Shown: positions 7,172 through 15,502, numbered from the stretch's first letter. The stretch is DNA of 64,000 nucleotides from Bacteroidaceae bacterium (GCA_017469525.1 JAFUGG010000054.1:1-64000), one strand, 5' to 3'. The notes: generated by a model not told the origin, from the sequence alone. Translations and numbers: made by a program.

Positions 7172-9685
7172 ATGAGTTTAGAAGAAAAGATAGGATTCAA
7201 CGAGGTTCGGGCAATGTTGCACGGCTACTGTCTCAGTCCTTTGGGACATGAGCGTGTTGATGCCATGCAATTCCTTGCTGAGCATGAGGCCGTCACGACA
7301 CTTCACCAGCAGCTTTCCGAGCTGAACTACATCCTGCAGACAAGTACGGAGCAACCCGAACAGGACTTCTTCGACCTGCGCAGCGACATCCATCGCATTC
7401 GCATCGAGGGCGCTTACCTCGAAGAAGAATCGCTCTGGGAACTGCTGCGAACACTCCGGACGCTTCATGCATGGGCCCGGATTGTGAGAGGAGACCCGTC
7501 CGAGGAGGTGCAGCCATTTCCTGCTCTCGAGAAGCTTGCCGAAGGTGTCTTCACCTTCCACACCATCACCCGTCGTCTGGAGCAGATTCTCGACAAGTAC
7601 GGACGCATCAAGGACGAGGCAAGCAGCGAACTCGCCTCCATACGTCGGGAACTGAAACGAGCCGAGGGTAGCGTCAGCCGTACCCTTGCAGGCATCCTCA
7701 AATCGGCACAAGCGGAAGGACTGGTGGAGAAGGATGTGGCGCCTGCCATGCGCGACGGCCGCCTCGTCATCCCTGTAGCTCCGGCTTTGAAGCGACGAAT
7801 CAAAGGCATCGTTCACGACGAGAGTGCAACGGGCAAGACCGTCTTCATCGAGCCGGCCGAAGTGGTGGAAGCCAACAACCGCATACGCGAGCTGGAGGCA
7901 GAAGAGCAGCGCGAGGTCATCCGCATCCTTCGTGAGTTCACGGAACAGTTGCGACCGAACCTGAAGGAACTGCTGCGAGGCTTCGAATTCCTTGCAGACA
8001 TCGAGTTCCTCCTCGCCAAGCATCAGCTGACAAAAGCCATCGAGGGACGTTCGCCCGAAATATATTCCACGCCGCTCATCGACTGGTTCGATGCCCGCCA
8101 CCCCCTACTCGAAGCCAAGCTCCGCAAGCAAGGAGACGCGAAAATAGTGCCCCTCTGCATCACGCTCACCAAGCGGCAACGCATCCTCATCATCAGCGGA
8201 CCGAACGCAGGCGGCAAGAGCGTCTGCCTCAAGACCGTCGGCCTGTTGCAGTACATGCTGCAATGCGGACTGCCCATTCCCTTGGCCGACGGCTCCAGAG
8301 CTGGCATCTTCAGTCAGATATTCATCGATATCGGCGACGAACAAAGCATCGACGACGACCTAAGCACCTACAGCAGTCATCTGCTCAACATGAAGCGCAT
8401 GATGGCAGGTTGCACGCCTTCTACATTATTATTAATAGACGAGTTTGGCGGAGGCACAGAGCCTACCATCGGCGGCGCCATAGCGGAAGCCGTGCTGAAA
8501 CGCTTCGTGGAGAAAGGCACCTTTGGCGTCATCACGACACACTACCAGAATCTCAAGCACTTTGCCGAGGACACGCCGGGAGTGGTGAACGGAGCCATGC
8601 TCTACGACCGCCAAAGAATGGCGGCCCTCTTCCAGTTGCAGATTGGCAACCCGGGCAGCAGCTTCGCCGTAGAGATTGCACGTAAGATAGGCATCCCCGA
8701 AGAGGTGATAGCCGACGCCACGGAGCTTGTGGGCCGAGAATATGTTAATGCCGACAAGTACCTGCTCGACATTACGCGCGACAAACGCTACTGGGAAGGC
8801 AAGCGCCAGACGATTCATTCGCAGGAGAAGCAGATGGTGCAGACCATCGAACACTATGAGAAGGAGATAGAAGAACTGCGTGGCAAGCGAAAGGAAATCA
8901 TCCGTGAGGCAAAGGCTGAAGCAGACAAAATCATCGCCGCCGCTAATGCTCAGATAGAGAACACCATCCGCGAAATCAAAGAGGCACAGGCCGACAAGGA
9001 ACGAACACGTTCTGCACGCCAACAGTTGCAGACCTTCCGCGAAGAAGTTGGGCAGATGAGTCAGGAAGAGCTTGATGCCTATGTCGAGAAGAAACGCAAG
9101 CAGATAGAGGAACGACGGAAACGTCATGCTGAGAGGCAAGCAAAAAAGAAAGAAGAGAATGAGAAAAGTAGGGAATTAGAGAAAAAGAAATCTCTTAAAT
9201 CCAATCCACTCATCCCTACTCCTCTCGCTATAGGCGACAACGTCCGCATCAAGGGACAGACGTCCGTAGGCACAATAACTGCAATTGAAGGCAAACAAGC
9301 CACCGTCACCTTCGGCATGATGCGCACACTTGTGGACTTGAAGAGACTGGAAGCTGCCGAAGACACCACTAAGCAGGAAGAGTCTCAGACCGTAGTAGTA
9401 AGCCGTCAGACACAGGACAGCATTCGCCAGAAGCATCTCGACTTCAAGCAGGAGATTGATGTTCGTGGCATGCGAGCCGATGAAGCTTTGCAGGCAGTTA
9501 CTTACTTTATAGACGATGCCTTTTTAGTCAATGCCTCACGCGTCCGCATCCTTCACGGCACAGGCACAGGAGCCTTGCGTCAAGCCATCCGCCAGTACCT
9601 GCACACCATCCCGGGTATCGTCTCCTTCCACGACGAACATGTGCAGTTCGGTGGTGCCGGCATCACGGTGGTAGAACTCAGATAG
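7172..9685 (+). CDS. mutS2: endonuclease MutS2
   Basis: An 837-residue MutS2 protein, an ATPase that binds branched DNA or stalled ribosomes and suppresses recombination. It shows the MutS core, Walker A GPNAGGKS (about residue 342), Walker B LLLIDEFGGGTEP, a long charged coiled coil (about 540-660), a KOW-like stretch, and a C-terminal Smr domain starting EIDVRGMRADEA (about residue 760) with the HGTGTGALR loop. There is no mismatch-recognition N-terminal domain, as expected for MutS2. I chose ATG at 7172; a TTG two codons earlier is in frame. tcdA follows after 3 bases, so the two are probably co-transcribed. Confidence 0.93.
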   Translation: MSLEEKIGFNEVRAMLHGYCLSPLGHERVDAMQFLAEHEAVTTLHQQLSELNYILQTSTEQPEQDFFDLRSDIHRIRIEGAYLEEESLWELLRTLRTLHAWARIVRGDPSEEVQPFPALEKLAEGVFTFHTITRRLEQILDKYGRIKDEASSELASIRRELKRAEGSVSRTLAGILKSAQAEGLVEKDVAPAMRDGRLVIPVAPALKRRIKGIVHDESATGKTVFIEPAEVVEANNRIRELEAEEQREVIRILREFTEQLRPNLKELLRGFEFLADIEFLLAKHQLTKAIEGRSPEIYSTPLIDWFDARHPLLEAKLRKQGDAKIVPLCITLTKRQRILIISGPNAGGKSVCLKTVGLLQYMLQCGLPIPLADGSRAGIFSQIFIDIGDEQSIDDDLSTYSSHLLNMKRMMAGCTPSTLLLIDEFGGGTEPTIGGAIAEAVLKRFVEKGTFGVITTHYQNLKHFAEDTPGVVNGAMLYDRQRMAALFQLQIGNPGSSFAVEIARKIGIPEEVIADATELVGREYVNADKYLLDITRDKRYWEGKRQTIHSQEKQMVQTIEHYEKEIEELRGKRKEIIREAKAEADKIIAAANAQIENTIREIKEAQADKERTRSARQQLQTFREEVGQMSQEELDAYVEKKRKQIEERRKRHAERQAKKKEENEKSRELEKKKSLKSNPLIPTPLAIGDNVRIKGQTSVGTITAIEGKQATVTFGMMRTLVDLKRLEAAEDTTKQEESQTVVVSRQTQDSIRQKHLDFKQEIDVRGMRADEALQAVTYFIDDAFLVNASRVRILHGTGTGALRQAIRQYLHTIPGIVSFHDEHVQFGGAGITVVELR

Positions 9686-9688
9686 GCT

Positions 9689-10447
9689 ATGATAAAAGAA
9701 CTATTCAACAGGACAGAATTGCTATTAGGCGAGGAAGGGATGCGGCGACTTCGGGAGAAGCGTGTCATCATCTTCGGCGTGGGAGGCGTGGGCAGTTGGT
9801 GTGCCGAGTGCTTGGTGAGGGAAGGCATCACGCATCTGACGCTCGTAGACAGCGATGTGGTCTGCGTCACGAACTGCAACCGTCAGTTGATGGCAACAAC
9901 CAAGACCATAGGACAGCCTAAGGTGGAAGCCTTGCGGAGTCGGCTGCTTGATATTAACCCTGAGGCTGAGATTGTTGCCTTGCAGAAGAACTTCAGCAAG
10001 GAGAACGCCGAGGAGTTCCACATAGAAGCGTACGACTACGTCATCGATGCCATCGACTCGCTCAAGAACAAGATAGAGCTCACCCTGCAAGCAACAAGTA
10101 CACCCCCTAAAGGAGGTCGGGGAGGCCGCTTCTTCTCCTCGATGGGCGCCGCCTTGCGGATTGACCCGACAAAGGTCAGGGTGTCGGAGTTCTGGAAAGT
10201 GAAAGGCGACCCATTGGCAGCAGCCATGCGTTCGGCCATGCGGAGGCACAAGCTCTTCCCAGCCCGCAAGTTCCTCTGCGTACACAGCGAGGAGCAGCCC
10301 CTGCCCAATCTTGGCAAAGCTCTTCAGGACGGTAGCCAGACCTTCACAAAGGTGCAGACGAATGGTTCCCTCTGCCACATCACAGCCATCTTCGGCATGA
10401 CGCTGGCCGGCCTTGTCGTTCAAGACATCAACAGCAACCCAGTATAA
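9689..10447 (+). CDS. tcdA: tRNA threonylcarbamoyladenosine dehydratase (TcdA/CsdL family)
   Basis: A ThiF/E1-like protein of 252 residues. It uses ATP to cyclise t6A37 in ANN-decoding tRNAs to ct6A. The nucleotide-binding loop GVGGVGSWC lies near residue 30, followed by LVDSDVV and NCNRQ, then YDYVIDAIDSLKNK. The C-terminal half keeps FLCVHSEE and the GSLCHI/ FGMTLAG end typical of the family. Residues about 137-147 (TPPKGGRGGR) are an inserted short element. It follows mutS2 closely. Its last codons (AACCCAGTATAA) are the left end of a 66-base sequence that is repeated 110 bases downstream. Confidence 0.88.
   Translation: MIKELFNRTELLLGEEGMRRLREKRVIIFGVGGVGSWCAECLVREGITHLTLVDSDVVCVTNCNRQLMATTKTIGQPKVEALRSRLLDINPEAEIVALQKNFSKENAEEFHIEAYDYVIDAIDSLKNKIELTLQATSTPPKGGRGGRFFSSMGAALRIDPTKVRVSEFWKVKGDPLAAAMRSAMRRHKLFPARKFLCVHSEEQPLPNLGKALQDGSQTFTKVQTNGSLCHITAIFGMTLAGLVVQDINSNPV
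10095..10126. repeat. in-frame short element in tcdA
   Basis: ACCCCCTAAAGGAGGTCGGG and flanking bases form a half copy of the G+C-rich element, translated as TPPKGGRGGR. Confidence 0.6.
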
Positions 10448-10454
10448 TAGCAAG

Positions 10455-10478
10455 AAGGCAACCTTCATGGGTTGCCTT
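10455..10478. terminator. hairpin, copy 1, after tcdA
   Basis: AAGGCAACC pairs with GGTTGCCTT around the loop TTCATG, followed by TCTTT. It sits 8 bases after the tcdA stop and can end transcription from either side. Confidence 0.6.
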
Positions 10479-10564
10479 CTTTGCGGAGAGACTGGGATTC
10501 GTTCCGGCTCTGCCGCCTGAGCGAAGCGAAGAACCCCTGGGTGAGAACCCAGTATAATAGCAAG

Positions 10565-10588
10565 AAGGCAACCCATGAAGGTTGCCTT
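10565..10588. terminator. hairpin, copy 2, after tRNA-Ser
   Basis: Same 9-bp stem as copy 1 but with loop CATGAA, the reverse complement of the first loop. It sits 5 bases beyond the 3' end of the minus-strand tRNA and probably ends its transcript. Confidence 0.6.
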
Positions 10589-10593
10589 CTTTG

Positions 10594-10680
10594 CGGAGAG
10601 ACTGGGATTCGAACCCAGGGTACCCGTAAGAGTACGCCGCATTTCGAGTGCGGTCCATTCGACCACTCTGGCATCTCTCC
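10594..10680 (-). tRNA. tRNA-Ser(CGA)
   Basis: An 87-base tRNA. On the minus strand the acceptor arm is GGAGAGA with TCTCTCC and discriminator G. The anticodon arm is CCGCA-CTCGAAA-TGCGG, giving anticodon CGA. The long variable arm (about TACTCTTACGGGTA) and the T arm CTGGGTTCGAATCCCAG are those of a class II serine tRNA. CCA is not encoded. A promoter stands just upstream. Confidence 0.95.
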
Positions 10681-10691
10681 GTTTGCGGCTG

Positions 10692-10722
10692 CAAAATTAC
10701 AACTTTTTTTTGAACTCAGCAA
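10692..10722 (-). promoter_or_regulatory. promoter of tRNA-Ser
   Basis: On the minus strand TTG (10720-10722), 20 bases, then TAATTTTG (10692-10699). The start of transcription would be about 5-8 bases upstream of the mature 5' end. Confidence 0.7.
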
Positions 10723-10724
10723 AT

Positions 10725-11648
10725 CTAAATGAAGAAAAGTGATGCTCCCGTCACTGCGATGATAGCTCCGACGACCTCCTGCATGCTGACCTTCTTGCCG
10801 AAAATCTGTCGGGAGGGCCAAAGGATGAGGACAGGCGTGAGCGACATGAGCGTCTGCGCCACGCCGGTATTCGTCATGCTGACGGCCAGAAGGCTGAAGC
10901 TGACGCCGAAGAAAGGACCGAGCAGGACAGCTCCCATTGCTGCCGCTGCACCTTTGAGGTCAGTGGCGGCACGGAAGAAATTGCCGAGCTTTCGGGCCAT
11001 GAGGAGCGAGAAGCCAAAGGCCAGAAGTCCCATCACAGCCCTTATCTGCGTCCCCGCAAAGGGCATCATCGAAGCCACGTCTGTGGCCTCAGATGGGACG
11101 GCGGCTGTATAGTGCAGCATGCCTTGCTTGCTGAGCACGATGCCCACGCCTTGCCCAAGACCAGCACCGATGCCAAGCAGGATGCCGCGAAGCGGAAGGG
11201 TGACACGGCGACTGCCCGTATCGTCTTTTCCCATAATGGAGATGCCGATGCCCGTCAGCGTGACCATCATGCCGAGAAGGCCCAGTGACGTCATCGTCTC
11301 ACCCATCAAAAGCCAGGCGGTGATGGCAGCAAAGGGACAGCCCAGCGTCATGAAGAGCTGGGCATAACGACTGCCAATGACGACATAGGCATTGAACAGG
11401 CAGTAGTCGCCCAAGACAAAGCCCATGAAGCCGCTCGCCAAGAACCATTTCCACACCTCGGGCGTGGTGTGCTGAGGCCAAGGTTTGCCGCACATCACCC
11501 ATAGCAGGAGACCAAGCAGGACGATGGTCAGTATCATACGCCAGACGTTGAGCACAAGCGTGCCCATACGCTTGCTGGCTATCTCAGCAAAGATGGCCGT
11601 GAAGGTCCACATCACGGCCACAAGGAGGGAAAGAAGTTCACCAGACAT
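10725..11648 (-). CDS. EamA/DMT family inner-membrane transporter
   Basis: A 307-residue protein with about ten hydrophobic segments and two EamA repeats, typical of drug/metabolite exporters. Repeat 1 begins near residue 5 and repeat 2 near residue 165, after a short polar loop (KDDTGSRR). The substrate cannot be predicted. It lies 52 bases downstream of the MTA/SAH nucleosidase gene on the same strand with only a run of 9-bp repeats between, so the two may share a transcript. The start gives MSGELLSLLVAVMWT, directly entering the first membrane helix. Confidence 0.8.
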   Translation of the reverse strand: MSGELLSLLVAVMWTFTAIFAEIASKRMGTLVLNVWRMILTIVLLGLLLWVMCGKPWPQHTTPEVWKWFLASGFMGFVLGDYCLFNAYVVIGSRYAQLFMTLGCPFAAITAWLLMGETMTSLGLLGMMVTLTGIGISIMGKDDTGSRRVTLPLRGILLGIGAGLGQGVGIVLSKQGMLHYTAAVPSEATDVASMMPFAGTQIRAVMGLLAFGFSLLMARKLGNFFRAATDLKGAAAAMGAVLLGPFFGVSFSLLAVSMTNTGVAQTLMSLTPVLILWPSRQIFGKKVSMQEVVGAIIAVTGASLFFI

Positions 11649-11650
11649 AA

Positions 11651-11704
11651 GGATTCTGTGGACTCTAAGGACCCTAAGGACCTTAAGGACTTTAGGGACT
11701 TTAT
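11651..11704. repeat. six tandem 9-bp repeats (GGACTTTAA-like)
   Basis: Units GGATTCTGT, GGACTCTAA, GGACCCTAA, GGACCTTAA, GGACTTTAG and GGACTTTAT follow one another from just beyond the DMT start to the last codon of the nucleosidase gene. Confidence 0.75.
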
Positions 11705-12390
11705 ATTCTGCTCAGGAATTCTTTCGTTACGGCAAAGCTCTTGTCGGCCATCGTCTCCCAGAAGTTGAGGTACTGGTCGAAGTGTCCCTTGATGCCTGGA
11801 GTGTCGCTGACAATGCGGAGACTGATGAAAGGCATCTGCCAGAGGTGGCACACCTGTGCAATGGATGCACTCTCCATATCCACGGCAAGGCCTTGCGGAT
11901 ACTTCTCCTTGATGAGGTCGAGCTCCTCGCGGTTCGTGATGAACTGGTCGCCCGTACAGATAAGGCCGGGCACGACGCGGATGTCTGTCTGCAATGTCGT
12001 AGCGATGGAGACCAGCCTTTCGTCGCTCTTGAAGAGCCTGGGCAGGCCTTGCACCTGTCCCGGGTCGCAATTGTCGCCACAGTTGACATCGTGATAGCAG
12101 ACCTCGCTGCCTGCCACGACATCCATCACGTCGAGCCTCGTATCGATGCCACCGGCAGCACCCGTCGAGATGACGCAATCCGGATGGAACGTCATGATGA
12201 GGTTCGTCACGCCCGTTGCCGCATTCGTCTTGCCTATGCCGCATTGCAGCAACACTACCCTACTCTCTCCTATCGTGCCGACCAGAAACTCCTGAGGACC
12301 GGACTTAACAGTCTCTGCATCGTGCATCATGGCAGCCACCTGGCGATATTCCACACTCATGGCCGTCAGCACTCCTATTGTCTTTCGCAT
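11701..12390 (-). CDS. mtnN: 5'-methylthioadenosine/S-adenosylhomocysteine nucleosidase
   Basis: A 229-residue purine nucleosidase that hydrolyses MTA and SAH, removing methylation by-products. Expected landmarks are present: Glu14 in LTAMSVEY (general catalysis), CGIGKTNAA, STGAAGGI, VDMESASIAQVC (ribose-binding Met-Glu) and RIVSDTPG with the catalytic Asp. The open frame extends 12 codons upstream, but MRKTIGVLTAM at 12390 matches the family start and lies 25 bases below a TAATTTTG box. It is followed by the DMT transporter on the same strand. Confidence 0.9.
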   Translation of the reverse strand: MRKTIGVLTAMSVEYRQVAAMMHDAETVKSGPQEFLVGTIGESRVVLLQCGIGKTNAATGVTNLIMTFHPDCVISTGAAGGIDTRLDVMDVVAGSEVCYHDVNCGDNCDPGQVQGLPRLFKSDERLVSIATTLQTDIRVVPGLICTGDQFITNREELDLIKEKYPQGLAVDMESASIAQVCHLWQMPFISLRIVSDTPGIKGHFDQYLNFWETMADKSFAVTKEFLSRI

Positions 12391-12414
12391 ACCTATTAAC
12401 AATGATTTTGGCTG

Positions 12415-12422
12415 CAAAATTA
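12415..12422 (-). promoter_or_regulatory. -7 box of mtnN
   Basis: Minus-strand TAATTTTG, 24 bases before the ATG at 12390. TTC instead of TTG is found at the -33 spacing. Confidence 0.5.
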
Positions 12423-12440
12423 GCAAATTATTGTGAAATA

Positions 12441-12460
12441 TGAATTATGAATTATGAATT
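12441..12460. repeat. tandem TGAATTA heptamers
   Basis: TGAATTATGAATTATGAATT, just under three 7-base units, between divergent mtnN and the metal permease. Confidence 0.7.
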
Positions 12461-12466
12461 AAGTTG

Positions 12467-12474
12467 TAACTTTG
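12467..12474 (+). promoter_or_regulatory. -7 box of the metal permease
   Basis: TAACTTTG lies 20 bases before the ATG at 12495; the -33 spacing holds TTA within the heptamer repeats. Confidence 0.6.
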
Positions 12475-12494
12475 CAGTAAAATAAGAAGAAGAT

Positions 12495-13742
12495 ATGACT
12501 ATTCTGACAGAAATATGGTCGCTGCTTTGCGAAATGTCGCCCTACCTTCTGCTGGGCTTCCTGCTGGCAGGACTGATGCATGAGTTCGTACCAAGTACAC
12601 TTTACACAAAATATCTGGGCGACCGCTCGCTACGGAGCGTCGTGCTGGCAGCCCTCTTCGGTGTGCCTTTGCCGCTATGCTCGTGCGGTGTCATCCCAAC
12701 GGCCATGGGCATCCGTCGCGAAGGAGCAAGCAAGGGAGCCACCATCTCCTTCCTTATCGCCACACCGCAGACTGGTGTCGACAGCATCATCGCCACCTAC
12801 AGCCTCATGGGACTGCCCTTCGCCATCATCCGCCCAATCGTGGCTCTGCTGACGGCCGTCTTCGGAGGTGTGCTGTGCAATGTGTTTGAAAGCGACGATG
12901 AAATTATCGTGGCACGAAAGGAACAGCATAGCGTAGCTGAGAGTAAGGGCGGCTCTGTCCTCCAAAGGCTTCGCCGTGCTTTCGCATACGCCTTTGGCGA
13001 GATGATGGAGGACATCGGCAAGTGGCTTGCCATCGGACTCATCGTGGCAGGCATCATCACGGCCGCCGTGCCAGACTCTTGGTTCACCATTTTCCAGGAC
13101 AACACGCTCTACAGCATCCTCTTCGTGCTTGCCTTCAGCATACCGATGTATCTCTGTGCCACTGGCAGCATACCCATCGCTCTGGCTCTCATGATGAAAG
13201 GCCTGACGCCCGGTGCAGCCCTCGTCCTGCTCATGGCTGGGCCTGCAAGCAACGCTGCCAGCATACTCGTCGTGGGCAAAGTGCTTGGCAAGCGAACGAT
13301 GTTCATCTATCTTCTTTCTATCATCACGGGAGCCGTCCTCTTCGGCTTCGGCATCGACTATCTGCTGCCCCGCGAATGGTTCACCGTCCCCGTCATGCAG
13401 CACGCAGCCTGCCACGAAGGCGGCATCGGCATCTTCTCCTACATCTGCACCGCCCTGCTGCTCATCCTCCTCGTCCGGGCGCTATGGCCTTTCGGTCATC
13501 ACCATCACCATCATCATCACGAAGAGGCGGAAGAGGCAACATATATATATAATGTAGAGGGAATGAACTGCAATCACTGCGCAGCGAACGTAGAGAAAGC
13601 CATCGCCTCGGTAGAAGGCGTAGAGCATGTGGAAGTCTCCCTGCACGAAGGAAAGGCAAGCATCGTAGGCTCACCCGACGAAGCGGCCATAATAAAAGCC
13701 GTGGAAAGCATCGGATTCAAGGCTAACAAGGTCACAGGTTAA
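12495..13742 (+). CDS. SO_0444-type Cu/Zn efflux permease with C-terminal HMA domain
   Basis: A 415-residue inner-membrane protein. The N-terminal 330 residues form two permease halves of the YraQ/DUF318 type with about eight to ten helices, including the conserved PLPLCSCGVIP (a Cys-x-Cys metal site) and LLMAGPASNAASI. A cytoplasmic His tract (eight histidines followed by EEAEEA, about residues 336-350) leads to a heavy-metal-associated domain with GMNCNHCAANVEKA and ending in FKANK. The family is linked to export of copper or zinc; the His tract probably buffers or senses metal. It has its own promoter and is convergent with the next gene. Confidence 0.85.
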   Translation: MTILTEIWSLLCEMSPYLLLGFLLAGLMHEFVPSTLYTKYLGDRSLRSVVLAALFGVPLPLCSCGVIPTAMGIRREGASKGATISFLIATPQTGVDSIIATYSLMGLPFAIIRPIVALLTAVFGGVLCNVFESDDEIIVARKEQHSVAESKGGSVLQRLRRAFAYAFGEMMEDIGKWLAIGLIVAGIITAAVPDSWFTIFQDNTLYSILFVLAFSIPMYLCATGSIPIALALMMKGLTPGAALVLLMAGPASNAASILVVGKVLGKRTMFIYLLSIITGAVLFGFGIDYLLPREWFTVPVMQHAACHEGGIGIFSYICTALLLILLVRALWPFGHHHHHHHHEEAEEATYIYNVEGMNCNHCAANVEKAIASVEGVEHVEVSLHEGKASIVGSPDEAAIIKAVESIGFKANKVTG

Positions 13743-13802
13743 TGCGCCGCTATGGCGGCATGTCTTCCGACATCACACTGGCAGAGTTCTAATGAGATGT
13801 TT

Positions 13803-13870
13803 CCAGTACTCTCCAGAGAAAACTCCAGTACTCACGTGAGAGTACTGGAGTTTTCTTGTGTAAGTACTGG
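13803..13870. repeat. 22-bp periodic palindromic array and bidirectional hairpin
   Basis: Units begin at 13803, 13825 and 13847. The centre forms a perfect 17-bp stem (13817-13833 with 13840-13856) around loop ACGTGA; outer words CCAGTACT and AGTACTGG extend the symmetry. It lies between two convergent genes and could end both transcripts. Confidence 0.75.
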
Positions 13871-13894
13871 CAGCATGACAGCACAAGGAAGAAA

Positions 13895-15349
13895 CTATTG
13901 GGCAAGGCGCAGGCCATGGATGCTGACGATGAGAGACGGCGTGTCGCCGCCGCGGTTCGCCACACGGCAGTACGTAGCGCTGCCGGACCAGCCACCTCCG
14001 CGATTCACGCGGGAAGAGGCTGAAGACGGACCCTTGGGGTTGTTCGCAACACTCTCAGAATAGTATTTATCAGAATACCAGTCCTGGCACCACTCATAAA
14101 CATTGCCGCTCATGTCGTAGATGCCCAGTTCGTTCGGTGCTTTCGTGGCCACCTCATGGGTTTTGTCGCTACTGTTGTCATAGTACCAAGCCACATCGTC
14201 TATCACGTTGCTGCCGCTGTAGGTATAGCCCCTGCTCCGTTTGCCGCCGCTAGCTGCAAACTCCCACTCAGCCTCTGTGGGCAGACGGAACGTCTTGCCC
14301 GTCAGCTGATTCAGCTTTGTGATAAAAGTCTGGCAGTCGTTCCAGCTTACCATTTCTACGGGAAGATTGCTTCCCTTGAATCTGCTCGGGTTCGTGCCCA
14401 TCACAGCCTGCCACAACTCTTGCGTCACCTCTGTCTGGCCAATGCTGAAGCTGCTGAGCGTCACCAGATGCACAGGCTTCTCGTCATTTTCACCTGAGGT
14501 ACTGCCCATCTGGAACGTGCCGCCAACGACAGGAATCATCGTGAAGGACACACCATTTACGGTATAGGTCTGTTCGGCACTTGCCTTGTCATAGACAGGA
14601 CGTACAGGGCGGCCGAAGCATCTGCTGCCGCTTAATGTTCCGCAGTTGCCTGGCCGCTCGTCGGCACACATGAACCAGGAATCCGTGTCGAGTTCGGTAT
14701 CCAGCGTACGCGAAGAATAGTAACCGGTTTCTGTCGCCGTCAACTCGCCATTCCACCAGAAACCCGTTGCCGGCAGGAAGATGCTTTTTCCGTTCCTCAC
14801 GCTCGTTATCAGAAGACCGGATACGCCGTTTGAGGCGGTCCACTCCTGTGTGGTATTACTGCTGTTGAACAACTCGTCTTGCTGCGTCATGCTCGGCATG
14901 CGCCATCCGGCTCCCAAGTTGACCGCCGCCGCATCGTCAGTCTCCTCGAGCTCCGACTTCCAGTCGGGGTCGCCAGTATAACTCCAGCCTGGGTCGAGCA
15001 CATACTTCGTCAGCCACTTCTCGTTGTTGCTCACGCAGTACTTATAATTGTCCCACCAATAGCCGAGCTGCTTAGGCTCTGTCTCGCCCCAGGCAAAGTA
15101 GTCACCTGTCTCCTCGGGACTTCCGGCTCCCACATTGCAGGTGGCCCAAAGCGTGCCGCTCGGCAACTTGAGGTCAACCCACAGAGGTGAGGAAGGGGAT
15201 GAAGACTCCTCGAAAGTGATGCTTTCTATCGAAGAGACGCTATGCTTTTCCTGTGTACCGTTGGAATAGTTGATGACCACGGACTGTGCCATCGACGTCT
15301 GAATGACAGCCATCAGCAAGAGGGCTGACAAAATGCTTCTTGTTCTCAT
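13895..15349 (-). CDS. secreted SUMF1/formylglycine-generating-enzyme-like protein
   Basis: A 484-residue exported protein. A signal peptide (LSALLLMAVIQTSMAQ) is followed by a short beta-rich stretch, then a domain with LPSGTLWATCNVGA, YFAWGETEP and WRMPS (about 55-250), the widespread Bacteroidota/Fibrobacter paralogous domain. The C-terminal SUMF1 domain (about 262-484) has GGTFQMGS, EVTQELWQAVMGTNPS, RLPTEAEWEFAA, SGNVYEWCQDWY and a final HGLRLAQ. Bacteroidota paralogues are mostly carbohydrate- or surface-related and often not true sulfatase activators, so I do not claim formylglycine formation. It has a consensus promoter and no sulfatase neighbour. Confidence 0.82.
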   Translation of the reverse strand: MRTRSILSALLLMAVIQTSMAQSVVINYSNGTQEKHSVSSIESITFEESSSPSSPLWVDLKLPSGTLWATCNVGAGSPEETGDYFAWGETEPKQLGYWWDNYKYCVSNNEKWLTKYVLDPGWSYTGDPDWKSELEETDDAAAVNLGAGWRMPSMTQQDELFNSSNTTQEWTASNGVSGLLITSVRNGKSIFLPATGFWWNGELTATETGYYSSRTLDTELDTDSWFMCADERPGNCGTLSGSRCFGRPVRPVYDKASAEQTYTVNGVSFTMIPVVGGTFQMGSTSGENDEKPVHLVTLSSFSIGQTEVTQELWQAVMGTNPSRFKGSNLPVEMVSWNDCQTFITKLNQLTGKTFRLPTEAEWEFAASGGKRSRGYTYSGSNVIDDVAWYYDNSSDKTHEVATKAPNELGIYDMSGNVYEWCQDWYSDKYYSESVANNPKGPSSASSRVNRGGGWSGSATYCRVANRGGDTPSLIVSIHGLRLAQ

Positions 15350-15380
15350 TGTCGCAGTATTTTATTAAGTTATGTCTCCA

Positions 15381-15411
15381 CAAAAGTATGAATTTCATTT
15401 GATATGGCAAA
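15381..15411 (-). promoter_or_regulatory. promoter of the SUMF1 gene
   Basis: Minus-strand TTTG (15408-15411), 19 bases, TACTTTTG (15381-15388). The start codon is about 31 bases below. Confidence 0.75.
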
Positions 15412-15444
15412 AAGTTTTGCCAAATAATTGTCAGAAAAGAACTT

Positions 15445-15488
15445 CATACGTATGAATGAAACAAATCATACGTATGAATGGAAGTCTT
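15445..15488. repeat. 22-bp periodic array (CATACGTATG)
   Basis: The perfect palindrome CATACGTATG followed by AATG occurs at 15445 and 15467, exactly 22 bases apart. It lies between the SUMF1 promoter and the terminator of the nqr operon. Confidence 0.65.
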
Positions 15489-15502
15489 GGCGCAAGACGA
15501 AA

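Larger units (their letters stand above)
10436..10611. repeat. 66-bp direct repeat, period 110, joining tcdA 3' end and tRNA-Ser 3' end
   Basis: Copy 1 is 10436-10501 and copy 2 is 10546-10611. Each runs from AACCCAGTATAATAGC through a hairpin to GCGGAGAGACTGGGATTCG. Copy 2 runs into the real tRNA; copy 1 therefore carries only an 18-base stub of the tRNA 3' end. The 44 bases between copies do not resemble the tRNA body. The six-base hairpin loop is inverted between copies (TTCATG against CATGAA). Confidence 0.85.

Noticed and set aside
10484..10545. Second tRNA-Ser gene
   Set aside because: Only the 3' 18 bases of the tRNA are repeated; no anticodon arm or acceptor partner follows.
13895..15349. 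True sulfatase-activating formylglycine-generating enzyme
   Set aside because: The family is broad, there is no sulfatase nearby, and the protein carries a long extra N-terminal domain; only the fold is claimed.
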